Source: an uncultured bacterium (GTDB taxonomy: Bacteria > Elusimicrobiota > Elusimicrobia > Elusimicrobiales > Elusimicrobiaceae). From it: a DNA stretch of 64,000 bases. The DNA lies in the NCBI GenBank assembly GCA_949297775.1, contig CASFTM010000009.1, positions 1 through 64,000 of the forward strand, in the 5' to 3' direction. A program made the position numbers and the translations under genes. This document shows, piece after piece, positions 8,986-17,710 of the stretch; positions within the stretch are counted from its first letter, which is position 1, and each line of letters opens with the position of its first letter. The notes beneath the pieces are model-generated. The model had not been told where the DNA came from, searched no databases, and worked only from the letters and a program-made list of their open reading frames with translations.

Positions 8986-10413
8986 TTAATTTTCTTCCTC
9001 GTTGGGCGGGTCGTCAAAACCCATTTTCCAGGTGATGGCAAACCCGGCAATAAGCGACACCAAAAACCCCACCCCGTAAAAAATGACGCTGTGCAAATTG
9101 GAAAGCGCCAAAAACAGCACCACGCCCGACACGCCAAACGGAATAGCCGACGTGACGTGAAACGCGGCAATCACCGCGCCGCCGCAAGCGGCCCCCAAAC
9201 ACGCGCCGATAAACGGTTTAAAAAGCGGCAGGGTTACGCCGTAAATCAGCGGTTCTCCCACGCCCAAAATGCCTACCGGCAGCGCATTTTTGACAATGGT
9301 TTTCAAGCGGCTGTTTTTGGTTTTCAAAAGCACCGCCACGCTGGCGCCCACTTGGCCGGCACCGGCCATACACAAAATAGGGAAAAGCGGATTGGCTCCC
9401 AGCGCGTCCACCAACTGCTGGTGAATGGGAACCAAGCTCTGGTGAATGCCCATCATCACCAACGGCAGGAATGTGCCGCCTAAGAGTGCCCCTGCAATTA
9501 CACCGCCATGTTTAAGCGCGTTTTGCGTTTGCAAGGCCAGCTGGTCCGACAGCCACCCCGCCACCGGCTGAATAAGCGCCAGAGAAACAATCCCCACCAC
9601 CAGCACAGTAAGCGTAGGCGTAACGAACATTTCCGCGCTTCCTTTCACGTGTGCACGCAGCCGTTTTTCCAGCCAGCTGCCCGCCCAACATACAAGCAGT
9701 ACGGCAATCACGCCGCCTTTGCCCGGCACCAAAGCTTGCCCAAACAGCGTAACATTCGCCAACGCAGGCATATTTAAAATACCGGCAAACGCCACCCCCA
9801 AAGCCGGCGTTCCGCCAAATTCTTTGTTGGCATTATAGCCGACGATGGCATTTAAATAAAAGAAAATGCCGTTGCCAAATACACCCAGCAATGCAATGGT
9901 GTTCGGGTCGCCCGCCAGCAAAGTTTTGGACAAAATATTGGTAATCCCCAAAATAAGCCCGCAGCCGATGTAGGCCGGAATTAACGGCAAGAAAATATTG
10001 CCTATCACCGCGCACGCACGGCTTATGCGGCTGGAATATTTTTTGCGAACGGCGGCTTTGTTAGCTTTTGCTTCTCCCACCGCCGGGCCTTCGGCGGACG
10101 CCGCGGCGTTCGGGGCCAGGGCGGGCGGCACATACACGCCCGACACATTCAGCGGCGCAAAAGGATGCCGCTCGTTGAAATACGCCGCCAGCTTGCCGGC
10201 GGTAGAGGGCCCCACAATCAGCTGGTGCTGGGTGCCGGAATAAAAATAGCCCGCCACATCTTTCACCCGGCGCAAAGCGTCCGGGGATACCAGCGCTTCG
10301 TCCTTTACCGTAAAGCGCAGGCGCGTCATACAGCAACCCAGCGTAGTGATATTGTCCACTCCGCCGCAGGCCGCCAAAATGCCTTCATACATTGCTTTTA
10401 AATCAGCCGGCAT
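8986..10413 (-). CDS. PTS sugar transporter subunit EIIBC
   Basis: 475 residues. The EIIB domain (about 1-85) has the phosphorylated cysteine in 'CMTRLRF' (Cys28). An Ala-rich linker leads to the EIIC membrane domain (about 120-470) with 'GCGLILGITNI' and 'GILGVGEPLIYGVTLP'. It belongs to the glucose/sucrose/MurNAc EIIBC superfamily, and its lack of a fused EIIA suggests use of a separate EIIA. The sugar cannot be assigned. The start at 10413 follows GGAGGACTA. The ATG overlaps the stop of the upstream carbonic anhydrase gene (TAATG), implying translational coupling. Confidence 0.9.
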   Translation of the reverse strand: MPADLKAMYEGILAACGGVDNITTLGCCMTRLRFTVKDEALVSPDALRRVKDVAGYFYSGTQHQLIVGPSTAGKLAAYFNERHPFAPLNVSGVYVPPALAPNAAASAEGPAVGEAKANKAAVRKKYSSRISRACAVIGNIFLPLIPAYIGCGLILGITNILSKTLLAGDPNTIALLGVFGNGIFFYLNAIVGYNANKEFGGTPALGVAFAGILNMPALANVTLFGQALVPGKGGVIAVLLVCWAGSWLEKRLRAHVKGSAEMFVTPTLTVLVVGIVSLALIQPVAGWLSDQLALQTQNALKHGGVIAGALLGGTFLPLVMMGIHQSLVPIHQQLVDALGANPLFPILCMAGAGQVGASVAVLLKTKNSRLKTIVKNALPVGILGVGEPLIYGVTLPLFKPFIGACLGAACGGAVIAAFHVTSAIPFGVSGVVLFLALSNLHSVIFYGVGFLVSLIAGFAITWKMGFDDPPNEEEN

Positions 10414-11033
10414 TAGTCCTCCGTTTCCACTTCTACAAAAGTCCACCGGTTTTGGGTTTTGTCATACCGCTCCAACCGGCCTGAATGAATATGAAACAAC
10501 ATCCCTTCCAAATTGAGCCGTCTTTCCCGCAACGCCTGCGCAACAAAATCCAAGGAACCCAACCGCGCCAGCTGAGCCAGTACATTGTTTTTGATGGCTT
10601 CTTCGTAAGAGTTCCCTCGGTATTGCGCACCGCATGCGCCGAGCCAGGCGGAAATCTCCGGCGGGAGATGCGCCAAGTCTTTCAATTTGGCTACGGCATT
10701 GCAATTGCTGTGCCCCAGCACCACAATATTTTGCACCTGCAAACTTTCCACCGCAAAGCGTAAGGAGGCCATCATAGAAGCATCCCGGGTATCCACCTGG
10801 TTCAGCATATTGCGGTGTACGCAAATATGCCCGTCGTTTGTAGCGAAAATCGCCTCCGGGCAGACGCGGCTGTCAAAACAGCTGATCACCATAGAATGCG
10901 GGTTTTGCGTATGGGCAATTTGCTCCGCGTGCAGGGCGCAAAAGCCTTTGCGCGGCGGATTACCCTGAAAAAAATGGCGGTATCCTTCCAGCAACTGGCG
11001 CAACCCGTCATTGGGATAAGTCGTTTCACTCAT
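10413..11033 (-). CDS. Beta-class carbonic anhydrase
   Basis: 206 residues. Zinc ligands and catalytic dyad of beta carbonic anhydrases are visible: Cys52, Asp54 and Arg56 in 'CFDSR', then His108 and Cys111 in 'GHSNC'. 'VHRNMLNQV' replaces the usual RNAGN segment. The enzyme interconverts CO2 and bicarbonate in the cytoplasm, for instance supplying bicarbonate to PEP carboxykinase chemistry. It is cotranscribed with the PTS gene through a one-base overlap. Confidence 0.93.
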   Translation of the reverse strand: MSETTYPNDGLRQLLEGYRHFFQGNPPRKGFCALHAEQIAHTQNPHSMVISCFDSRVCPEAIFATNDGHICVHRNMLNQVDTRDASMMASLRFAVESLQVQNIVVLGHSNCNAVAKLKDLAHLPPEISAWLGACGAQYRGNSYEEAIKNNVLAQLARLGSLDFVAQALRERRLNLEGMLFHIHSGRLERYDKTQNRWTFVEVETED

Positions 11034-11104
11034 AGTATTATTGTAGCAGTTTGTAGGGGTTGCGGTACACCGGGCGGCATATGAAGCGGTAAAGGAACAG
11101 CCAT

Positions 11105-11131
11105 AAAAAGGCCCCGAAGGGGTTCGGGGCC
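11105..11131 (-). terminator. Intrinsic terminator of the pilin-like gene
   Basis: GGCCCCGAA / TTCGGGGCC stem with a GGGG loop. On the minus strand it is followed by CTTTTTA, just after the pilin stop codon. Confidence 0.85.
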
Positions 11132-11138
11132 CTAAAAA

Positions 11139-11663
11139 TTATTGTTGGGCATTCATTATTTTGCAGAATTTTTGACCTAAGTCCGTACCTCCGCTGCAGG
11201 TTCTTTGCCCAGGCTTGCTAGAATTGTCCAGCCAAATTTGGTATGAAAAATCCGCACCGGCGGTTGTCCCGCCATCCACGTAACCATCGTGATAATATGC
11301 TAAGGATATAAACAATTTGCTCGGATCCGTTACAACCCCCGCCCCACTGATAATATCTACCCGGAAATATTTTTCACATTTTAACACGTCGTTTCCCGCA
11401 CAAACTCCTTTAAAATCAATGTCCAGTTTATTGGTATCGGCTTCATAATAGCCGTTGGCCATATAATAGGCTTCTTCCGCCCTTTTCAGGTTTTCTGCCA
11501 CCGTGCGGATAGCAGCAAAGCGGGATTTCACTACCGCCAGTTGATATTGCGGAAGCGCCACCGCCGCCAGGATACCAATAATTAAAACGACCACTAACAG
11601 TTCTATTAGCGTAAATCCGGCGTTTTTCCACGCCGGAAGGGTTTTTTGATAAATTTTGCTCAT
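11139..11663 (-). CDS. Type IV pilin-like protein (prepilin N-terminal domain)
   Basis: 174 residues. The class III prepilin signal is 'AWKNAG|FTLIELLVVV', with cleavage before Phe and the conserved Glu5, followed by 'IGILAAVALPQYQLAVVKSR'. A short globular domain follows with cysteine pairs near 'GVCAGNDVLKC' and the C-terminal 'CSGGTDLGQKFC'. Such pseudopilins are processed by prepilin peptidase and assembled by type IV pilus or type II secretion machines; no machine genes are nearby. There is no Shine-Dalgarno site: the ATG lies in the loop of a perfect 18-bp inverted repeat. Confidence 0.9.
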   Translation of the reverse strand: MSKIYQKTLPAWKNAGFTLIELLVVVLIIGILAAVALPQYQLAVVKSRFAAIRTVAENLKRAEEAYYMANGYYEADTNKLDIDFKGVCAGNDVLKCEKYFRVDIISGAGVVTDPSKLFISLAYYHDGYVDGGTTAGADFSYQIWLDNSSKPGQRTCSGGTDLGQKFCKIMNAQQ

Positions 11664-11683
11664 ACGCAAAATTTATCAAAAAA
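11642..11683. repeat. Perfect 18-bp inverted repeat over the pilin start codon
   Basis: Arms 11642-11659 and 11666-11683 are exact reverse complements (TTTTTTGATAAATTTTGC and its complement). The 6-nt loop holds the pilin ATG. In mRNA this hairpin would hide the initiation region; as DNA it could be a cruciform or protein-binding palindrome. Confidence 0.85.
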
Positions 11684-12173
11684 AAAAAACAAATCAAGGG
11701 GCGAGCCACCCCTCCCCTTTTCCTTGCCCGTTAACACGATTAATGGAGCCACACTGTTTTCCGAATGCCGCGCCCTTACTAAAACGTTTCCGCTTATGCC
11801 GTTGCCGTGCTTGTTGCCGTTGCCGTTGAACCGCCCCTTTAGAGCCGTCTACAAAAAGCCTTTCAAACGGATTAGAAATTTTATTGTCTGAGCGCGGGAA
11901 CCGCGCGAGTTGTAAAATTTCCCGTTTGAAAGTGATTTTTGTGGCTCCCTGGGGCGGGCGTTTTTTGATACTTTTTTGCGCCCAAAAAAGTACATATAAA
12001 ATGAGTGATTTTTGTGGCTCCCTGGCCCCCTTGCCGGGGGCAGGCATTCTGTCTCGGACAGATTTTTGCAAAATACGGTGCTAACGTAATGGGGCAAAAA
12101 AATCGTATATGCAACAACTCCAAGCCCGTGCGGCCACCCCGTTGCCCGCCTATACCCGCGCTATATGCAAAAA
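11684..12173. other. Non-coding, repeat-rich intergenic stretch
   Basis: No credible gene is seen. It contains a 22-bp direct repeat (11931-11952 and 12004-12025, AGTGATTTTTGTGGCTCCCTGG), a hairpin GCGCGG-GAA-CCGCGC at 11892-11906, a palindrome ACTTTTTTgcgcccAAAAAAGT at 11970-11991, and repeated GCCGTT motifs around 11800-11830. Open frames across it are low-complexity and unconvincing. It may be a dispersed intergenic repeat family. Confidence 0.5.
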
Positions 12174-12201
12174 CCCCGCCGAATTTTTCATCCGGCGGGG
12201 T
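12174..12201 (-). terminator. Intrinsic terminator of the SWIB gene
   Basis: CCCCGCCG / CGGCGGGG stem with a 10-nt loop. On the minus strand it is followed by TTTTTGC, 20 bases beyond the SWIB stop codon. Confidence 0.85.
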
Positions 12202-12223
12202 CTTATAAAACTTTCAGCACACC

Positions 12224-12481
12224 TTATTTGGAGAGGTGTTTGGAAAGGTATTTGCTCATATCAAACATGCTGATTTGTTTTTTGCCTTCAAAAATAGCGG
12301 CCAATTTGTCGTCAGCGTTAATCATGCGTTTGTTTTGGGCGTCCTGCAAGCCGTTTTTCTTGATGTAGTCCCACATCTTTTTGACGACTTCAGTGCGCGG
12401 CAGCGCGGCGGAACCAACGATTACCGCCAATTCAGCGCTGGGGGTTAAAGGGGCCATAAATTTTGCATTTGCTTTTGCCAT
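12224..12481 (-). CDS. SWIB/MDM2 domain protein
   Basis: 85 residues, almost entirely a SWIB fold: 'FMAPLTPSAELAVIVG', 'LPRTEVVKKMWDYIKKNGLQD', then 'MINADDKLAAIFEGKKQISMFDM' (in pieces), ending 'LSKHL'. In eukaryotes the domain is part of chromatin remodelling complexes. Stand-alone bacterial versions occur in Chlamydiae and some other phyla and are suspected nucleoid or topoisomerase-associated proteins; the role is unproven. AGGAG lies 10 nt before the ATG. A TATAAT on the minus strand at 12532-12537 suggests its own promoter. Confidence 0.92.
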   Translation of the reverse strand: MAKANAKFMAPLTPSAELAVIVGSAALPRTEVVKKMWDYIKKNGLQDAQNKRMINADDKLAAIFEGKKQISMFDMSKYLSKHLSK

Positions 12482-12603
12482 ATTACTTATTCTCCTGTTA
12501 CTAATACGAAAAATATCGTTACTTAGATTCTATTATATTTGGAGCCCTGTTGTAATGGTTTTGCACCCCAACGGGGCTCCGTTAAAATTGCGTCTGGCGG
12601 CGC

Positions 12604-14220
12604 TTATTTCACTTTCGGCGCGGCGGCCAGCACTTCCTTGGAACAGCCGTCTTCGTACTTTTTGAAGTTTTCAATAAACGACTTAGCCAAGGACTCATAT
12701 TTTACCATATATTCGTCTTTATTGGCCCAAGAGTTTATCGGGTTCAAAATTTCGGAAGGCACGCCTTCGCACTCCGTCGGGATTTGGAAGCCGAAAACTG
12801 GATCCGTGATAAAGTGCACTTTGGCCAGTTTTCCGTCCAAGGCGGCGTTTAAAAGCGCGCGGGTGTATTTAATGCTGATGCGGTGCCCCACGCCGTACGG
12901 CCCGCCGATCCAGCCGGTGTTGACCAGCCAGCAGTCCACATTATGCTCTTTGATTTTCTTTTTCAGCAGTTCGGCATATACGGACGGGTGCAGCGCCATA
13001 AACGGCCCGCCAAAGCAGGTAGAGAAGGTGCTGGTGGGTTCTTTTACGCCCTTTTCGGTGCCGGCTACTTTGGCGGTGTAACCGCTGATAAAGTGGTACA
13101 GGGCCTGGTCCGGCGTTAATTTAGAGATAGGCGGCATTACGCCGAAAGCATCGCACGTTAAAAAGATGATGTTTTTCGGGTGCGTAGCGCGTTTAGATTC
13201 CACCGCGTTTTCAATAAAGTTCAGCGGATAGCAAGCGCGGGTGTTTTCGGTCAAGGAATCGTCGTTCAAATCCAGTTTGCCGGTTTCCGGGTCAAACACG
13301 ACGTTTTCCAGCACGGTGCCGAAGCGGTGCGTGGTGGAATAGATTTGCGGTTCGGCTTCCTGGCTCAGTTTAATGACTTTAGCATAGCAGCCGCCTTCAA
13401 AGTTAAACACGCCGTCCTCGTCCCAGCCGTGTTCATCGTCGCCGATCAGCCCGCGGGTAATATCCGCCGACAAGGTGGTTTTGCCCGTACCGGAGAGGCC
13501 GAAGAAGATGGCGCTGTCCTGCTTGTCGCCCACGTTGGCGGAGCAGTGCATCGTCATAATACCTTTTTGCGGCAAGAGGAAGTTCATTACCGTAAAGAGG
13601 GCTTTTTTGTTTTCGCCGCCGTATTCGGAACCGATGACGAGAATCATCTTTTTCTCAAAGTTGATCAAGATAGCGGTTTCGCTGATAGTACCGTCGGTGG
13701 CGGGATCCACTTTCATTTTGGGCAGGCAGATTAAGGTAAATTCCGGCACGAACGATTTGAGCTCTTCCTGTTTGGGTTCAATGAACATATTTTTGACAAA
13801 CAGGTTCGTCCAGGCGCATTCGGTAATGGCGCGCACTTTGAGGCGGGAAGCCTCGCTGGAGCCGACGTACGCATCGCGCACAAAGAGGTCTTTGTCCTTT
13901 ACATATTCCTGCACTTTAGCAAAAATTTTGTCAAAGTATTCGGGTTTAATGCCTTTGTTGCTTTTATTGTAGAACAATTTTCCTTCAATATCTTTGGTTT
14001 CCACAAAATAGCGGTCGTTCGGGCTGCGTCCGGTATGTTTGCCGGTGCTCACGCACAGGGGGCCGCCATAGACGATATTGGCTTCGCCGCGGGAAAGCGA
14101 TTCCTGATACAAAGCCGGAGTGGAATAGTTCCAGTAAACGGTTTTGCCGGTGCTGATGCCGGCATTTTCAAGTCCGTAATCCGGTTTAAAAAAATCCGGT
14201 TTAGCATTCAATGTTTTCAT
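12604..14220 (-). CDS. pckA: Phosphoenolpyruvate carboxykinase (ATP)
   Basis: 538 residues, normal length for the ATP-dependent enzyme. P-loop 'GLSGTGKTTLSAD' and the second metal/phosphate motif 'DDEHGWDEDGVFNFEGGCY' are intact, as is the substrate motif 'HTGRSPNDRY'. It interconverts oxaloacetate plus ATP with PEP, CO2 and ADP. In fermenters with a nearby aspartate aminotransferase it often runs in the carboxylating direction or links amino-acid carbon to glycolysis. The ribosome site GAGGG lies inside the end of the upstream aminotransferase gene, so the two are coupled. Confidence 0.97.
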   Translation of the reverse strand: MKTLNAKPDFFKPDYGLENAGISTGKTVYWNYSTPALYQESLSRGEANIVYGGPLCVSTGKHTGRSPNDRYFVETKDIEGKLFYNKSNKGIKPEYFDKIFAKVQEYVKDKDLFVRDAYVGSSEASRLKVRAITECAWTNLFVKNMFIEPKQEELKSFVPEFTLICLPKMKVDPATDGTISETAILINFEKKMILVIGSEYGGENKKALFTVMNFLLPQKGIMTMHCSANVGDKQDSAIFFGLSGTGKTTLSADITRGLIGDDEHGWDEDGVFNFEGGCYAKVIKLSQEAEPQIYSTTHRFGTVLENVVFDPETGKLDLNDDSLTENTRACYPLNFIENAVESKRATHPKNIIFLTCDAFGVMPPISKLTPDQALYHFISGYTAKVAGTEKGVKEPTSTFSTCFGGPFMALHPSVYAELLKKKIKEHNVDCWLVNTGWIGGPYGVGHRISIKYTRALLNAALDGKLAKVHFITDPVFGFQIPTECEGVPSEILNPINSWANKDEYMVKYESLAKSFIENFKKYEDGCSKEVLAAAPKVK

Positions 14221-14221
14221 G

Positions 14222-15433
14222 TTAATCCCTCGTAACTAATTTATCCCCGATTTTTATTTCTTTCGGAGCGTTTTCATCAAGCGCCCAGCGGATGCGGCGC
14301 ATACCTTCCACAATGGAAGCCTGGTCCGCACAATAGCTGATGCGCAAGTACCCTTCCGCTCCGAAGGAGGCACCGGGCACAACGGCCACCAACGCTTTTT
14401 CCAACAAATACTGCGCCAAAGCGTTGGAATCGGCATTGTAGTGGCTAAAATCCATAAACGAATAGAAAGTCCCCGCGGGTTTCTCTACGTGCACGTAGGG
14501 AATTTGCGCGGCTTCTTTCAGCAGTACATCGCGGTTTTCCTGCAAAATACGGCACAAATCCTGCACGCAGCTTTGGTCGCCGTTTAAGGCGGCCGCCGCA
14601 GCGGCTTCGGACAAATCGCAATTGCACGACGTGCTTTGGGACTGTATGCGTCCCATGGCGGCAATCAGCTCTTTATGAGCACACACCGCCCAGCCGATGC
14701 GCAAGCCCGTCAGCCCGTACAATTTGGATACGCCGTTGATGATAACCAGGTTTTTCCCTTCTTTGGCGTAGGCACAGGCATTGGGCGTTTTTTGTCCGTC
14801 AAAAACAAGTTGGTGGTAAATATCGTCCATTACCAAAAAGATGTTTTCCTGTTCGGCAAATTCCACCACCGTTTTGATAAAATCTTCGCTGTAAATTTGC
14901 CCGGAGGGGTTGCAGGGGCTGTTAATTAAAATGGCTTTGGTGTTGGGTGTGACGGCTTTTAAAATCTGCTCCGCCGTTACCCCCAATTTTCCGTTTTCAC
15001 CACGCACAATAACGGGCGTCCCCCCGGCCATACGCACCATTTCCGGGTAGCTTACCCAATAAGGCGCAGGGAATACAACTTCATCGCCCGGGTCCACCGC
15101 CGCCAACAGGAAATTGCACAAAGCCTGTTTCGCGCCGGAAGAAATAATCACATTAGCCGGCTCATAGCGGCGGCCATAATGCTGCTGGGTATAATCCAAC
15201 ACAGCGGCTTTCAGTTCCGGCGTACCGGAAGAAGGCGTATATTTGATTTTACGGCTTTGCGCTTTTTGGATAATCGCCTCTACTGCGGCCTGCGGCGCGG
15301 GATAAGTGGGTTCCCCTCCGCCCAAATGGATGACGGGTTCCCCCGCCGCTTTGAGCGCGCGCGCTTTGGCGTTTATTTTTAAGGTCGGCGAATCGCCGAT
15401 TGCGTTAGCAAGCTTGCTTAAAGAAACAGACAT
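14222..15433 (-). CDS. Class I pyridoxal-phosphate aminotransferase (aspartate type)
   Basis: 403 residues. Fold-type I motifs are present: 'VIHLGGGEPTYPAP' near the N-terminus, 'NSPCNPSG' binding the cofactor, and the Schiff-base lysine in 'INGVSKLYGLTGLRIGW'. The C-terminal Arg in 'LRISYCA' contacts the substrate carboxylate. It most resembles AspC/AspB-like aminotransferases that make oxaloacetate from aspartate, which suits its coupling to pckA immediately downstream. The start is chosen at 'MSVSLSKL' after GGGGGA; an upstream in-frame ATG at 15511 is poorly supported. Confidence 0.92.
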   Translation of the reverse strand: MSVSLSKLANAIGDSPTLKINAKARALKAAGEPVIHLGGGEPTYPAPQAAVEAIIQKAQSRKIKYTPSSGTPELKAAVLDYTQQHYGRRYEPANVIISSGAKQALCNFLLAAVDPGDEVVFPAPYWVSYPEMVRMAGGTPVIVRGENGKLGVTAEQILKAVTPNTKAILINSPCNPSGQIYSEDFIKTVVEFAEQENIFLVMDDIYHQLVFDGQKTPNACAYAKEGKNLVIINGVSKLYGLTGLRIGWAVCAHKELIAAMGRIQSQSTSCNCDLSEAAAAAALNGDQSCVQDLCRILQENRDVLLKEAAQIPYVHVEKPAGTFYSFMDFSHYNADSNALAQYLLEKALVAVVPGASFGAEGYLRISYCADQASIVEGMRRIRWALDENAPKEIKIGDKLVTRD

Positions 15434-15535
15434 ATTTTCCCCCTTACGCACATTGTAACATTTAATTGTCCCCCCGCGGGATACAAATTCCGCCGCCGGC
15501 GCGCGTTCCATACGCCGCGCGGCCGGCGCGGGGGG

Positions 15536-16363
15536 TTACAAAGCGGCCAATTTATCCGCCAGCGGGGCGACGGCGTCCTCGCGCACAAACGCGATGCGTC
15601 CCTCATCCGCCGCGCGGGCCTCGGCGGGGTTTAGCGGCACGCGCATCACGGGGGAAATGTTAAATTCTTGGCCCATTTCTGCCGCGTGGCTTTTGCCAAA
15701 AAGTTCAATTTCTTTGCCGCAGTCCGGGCATTTTAAGTAGCTCATATTTTCCACCAGCCCCAGCACCGGCACCTTCATCATCTGTGCCATTTTGACGGCT
15801 TTGCCCACAATCATCTGCACCAGTTCCTGTGGGGAAGACACAATCACAATCCCGTCCACCGGCAGGCTTTGGAACACCGTCAGCGTCACGTCCCCGGTGC
15901 CGGGCGGCATATCAATAAACAAATAGTCCACGTCTTCCCAAACCACATCCGTCCAAAACTGGCGCACGGTGCCCGTAATCAGCGCGCCGCGCCAAATGAC
16001 AGGGTCGGTTTCTTTTTCCAGCAGTAAGTTTAGCGACATTACCTGTACGCCTTCTTGGCTTTTGACGGGATAAATGCCATCCTGGTCGCCGGTGGCGCGT
16101 TCGTGAATGCCGAACATTTTGGGAATGGACGGGCCGGTTATGTCCGCGTCCAGCACGCCGCAGGAATAACCGCGGCGGGTCATTTCCGACGCCAATAAAG
16201 CGGTAATAAAGGATTTTCCTACGCCGCCTTTGCCGCTTACCACGCCAATCACGTGTTTGATGCGGCTTCTCAAATGCGGTTTGTCTTTGGGCATTTCGCC
16301 CGGGTTGCGGCTGGAGCAGTTCGCGCTGCAGGAGCTGCAATCGTGGTTGCAATTTTCGCTCAT
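15536..16363 (-). CDS. Mrp/ApbC family iron-sulfur carrier ATPase
   Basis: 275 residues. It opens with a cysteine-rich tail 'CNHDCSSCSANCSSR', like the NBP35-type N-terminal cluster site. The deviant Walker A 'VSGKGGVGKS' follows, then 'VLDADITGPSIPKMFG', 'DMPPGTGDVTLT', and the bridging 'CPDC' pair. Members dimerise, bind 4Fe-4S clusters and pass them to apo-proteins. AGAGG lies 6 nt upstream. It starts 8 bases after the GDYXXLXY gene and is probably cotranscribed with it. Confidence 0.95.
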   Translation of the reverse strand: MSENCNHDCSSCSANCSSRNPGEMPKDKPHLRSRIKHVIGVVSGKGGVGKSFITALLASEMTRRGYSCGVLDADITGPSIPKMFGIHERATGDQDGIYPVKSQEGVQVMSLNLLLEKETDPVIWRGALITGTVRQFWTDVVWEDVDYLFIDMPPGTGDVTLTVFQSLPVDGIVIVSSPQELVQMIVGKAVKMAQMMKVPVLGLVENMSYLKCPDCGKEIELFGKSHAAEMGQEFNISPVMRVPLNPAEARAADEGRIAFVREDAVAPLADKLAAL

Positions 16364-16371
16364 AATAACCT

Positions 16372-16809
16372 CTAATTTATTTCGTTAAATTGTTCGTCCG
16401 TCAATGCTTCTATCAAAAAACGTCCGTCCGGCAGGCGGCGCATTTTGGCGTAAACGGCAGTTTCGTATTTTTTGCCGGTGCCTTCCTGAAAATAAAATTG
16501 GTGCGGCAATTTTAAACGCCGTCCGCGGTAAGCGATTTCTACCGGCTGGTCCGTTTGTTCCGTTTGCACCACGCCGTTTGGCAGTGCGTAGAACGTAACG
16601 GTTGCTTGTCCGTTTTCATGAAGCAGGCCTCTTTTCACATCGTAATTAAGTGCCATATAATCCCCGCTGAGCAAAGCGCGCGGGTCTGCGGGCGCAATTT
16701 TAAAATAAAACACGGGCGCGCTTTTCCGCGCCGCTTGAGTATAAGAGGCATACCCTCCCAATAAAACGGCAAGTCCCAAAACCACCCCTAAAAAGATTTT
16801 AGCGCGCAT
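16372..16809 (-). CDS. GDYXXLXY domain membrane-anchored protein
   Basis: 145 residues. One N-terminal membrane segment or signal anchor is followed by an extracytoplasmic domain containing the family motif 'GDYMALNY'. It is the third gene of the conserved DUF2157-DUF4401-GDYXXLXY cluster. Its start overlaps the end of the DUF4401 gene, and GGGGGAG lies before the ATG. The family has no established function; the constant gene cluster suggests one membrane complex. Confidence 0.9.
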   Translation of the reverse strand: MRAKIFLGVVLGLAVLLGGYASYTQAARKSAPVFYFKIAPADPRALLSGDYMALNYDVKRGLLHENGQATVTFYALPNGVVQTEQTDQPVEIAYRGRRLKLPHQFYFQEGTGKKYETAVYAKMRRLPDGRFLIEALTDEQFNEIN

Positions 16810-17710
16810 AACTCCCCCTCTTCTGCCAGGCATATACCGCCAGCAGTATAATTCCCGCCGCCCACAGATAGTAGGCTTTAACCAGCAGCGTCGTTTGCAT
16901 CTGGTAGTACAGCCACACCAGCGACAGCGCAAACACCGCCGCCCCGGTAATTTTTAGGCTCAGCCGGTTTTGGCTAAACGCCAACGCCAACAACGCTGCG
17001 CCCATTACCGTGCCGGAATTTGTCAAATAGGAAACCAACAAAATCAGCGCCGACACGCCGATATGGAATTTTTCCCGCGCGCGCCAAAAGTACACGCCGC
17101 ACAAACACAGCCCCAATATTAAGGAATTGAGCGGCAGGCTGGTTTCCGCTTCACCCAGCAACAACGCCACAAACGGCATCGCACACGCCGGCAATATCCC
17201 CCATGCAACCGGACGGACATTTTCGTTTGGCACGAAAAACAATACATAGGACAGTACAAACAGCAAAACAGCCGCCGTTTCCATATAGAGGGCGAGTGAC
17301 GAATGATCTTCAAACACCCAAAAGAACAACGCCATCGCACTGGCACAAACCATAAGGGCGCGGTCCATTTTTTGCGTAAAAATCGGATACCCCAGGGCCG
17401 TGATTCCCCACACCAGCCCGCAAATCTGCACCGCGTTTAACGACCACTTTTCAATCGCCCACGCAATCACCAGCCATTTGCCGCAGAGCGAAAACGCCAG
17501 CGCCGCCTGCGCCCAAAACGCACCGGCTACGCCGTCCATGCGCCGGGACAACTGCGTAAACACCACCGCCAGCACAACCGCCGCCACGCCCGTTCCAAGT
17601 GTATTTATCCACCCAATCAGTACCAGGGTAATCGCGCAGGCCAGCCAGGCCCCCACTGCCAGCAGGGCGGATACAATAAAAGGAGTTTTAGGTTCGGTAT
17701 TAACGGGCAT
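16799..17710 (-). CDS. DUF4401 multi-pass membrane protein
   Basis: 303 residues with about ten hydrophobic segments, matching DUF4401 in composition and position. It overlaps DUF2157 upstream by 11 bases and GDYXXLXY downstream by 11 bases. Function unknown; co-inheritance with the two neighbours suggests a shared membrane assembly. Confidence 0.85.
   Translation of the reverse strand: MPVNTEPKTPFIVSALLAVGAWLACAITLVLIGWINTLGTGVAAVVLAVVFTQLSRRMDGVAGAFWAQAALAFSLCGKWLVIAWAIEKWSLNAVQICGLVWGITALGYPIFTQKMDRALMVCASAMALFFWVFEDHSSLALYMETAAVLLFVLSYVLFFVPNENVRPVAWGILPACAMPFVALLLGEAETSLPLNSLILGLCLCGVYFWRAREKFHIGVSALILLVSYLTNSGTVMGAALLALAFSQNRLSLKITGAAVFALSLVWLYYQMQTTLLVKAYYLWAAGIILLAVYAWQKRGSYAR

Noticed and set aside
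11694-12123. Minus-strand Lys/Arg-rich frames in the pilin-SWIB gap
   Set aside because: No start context, overlapping in several frames over the 22-bp repeats; considered non-coding repeat DNA.
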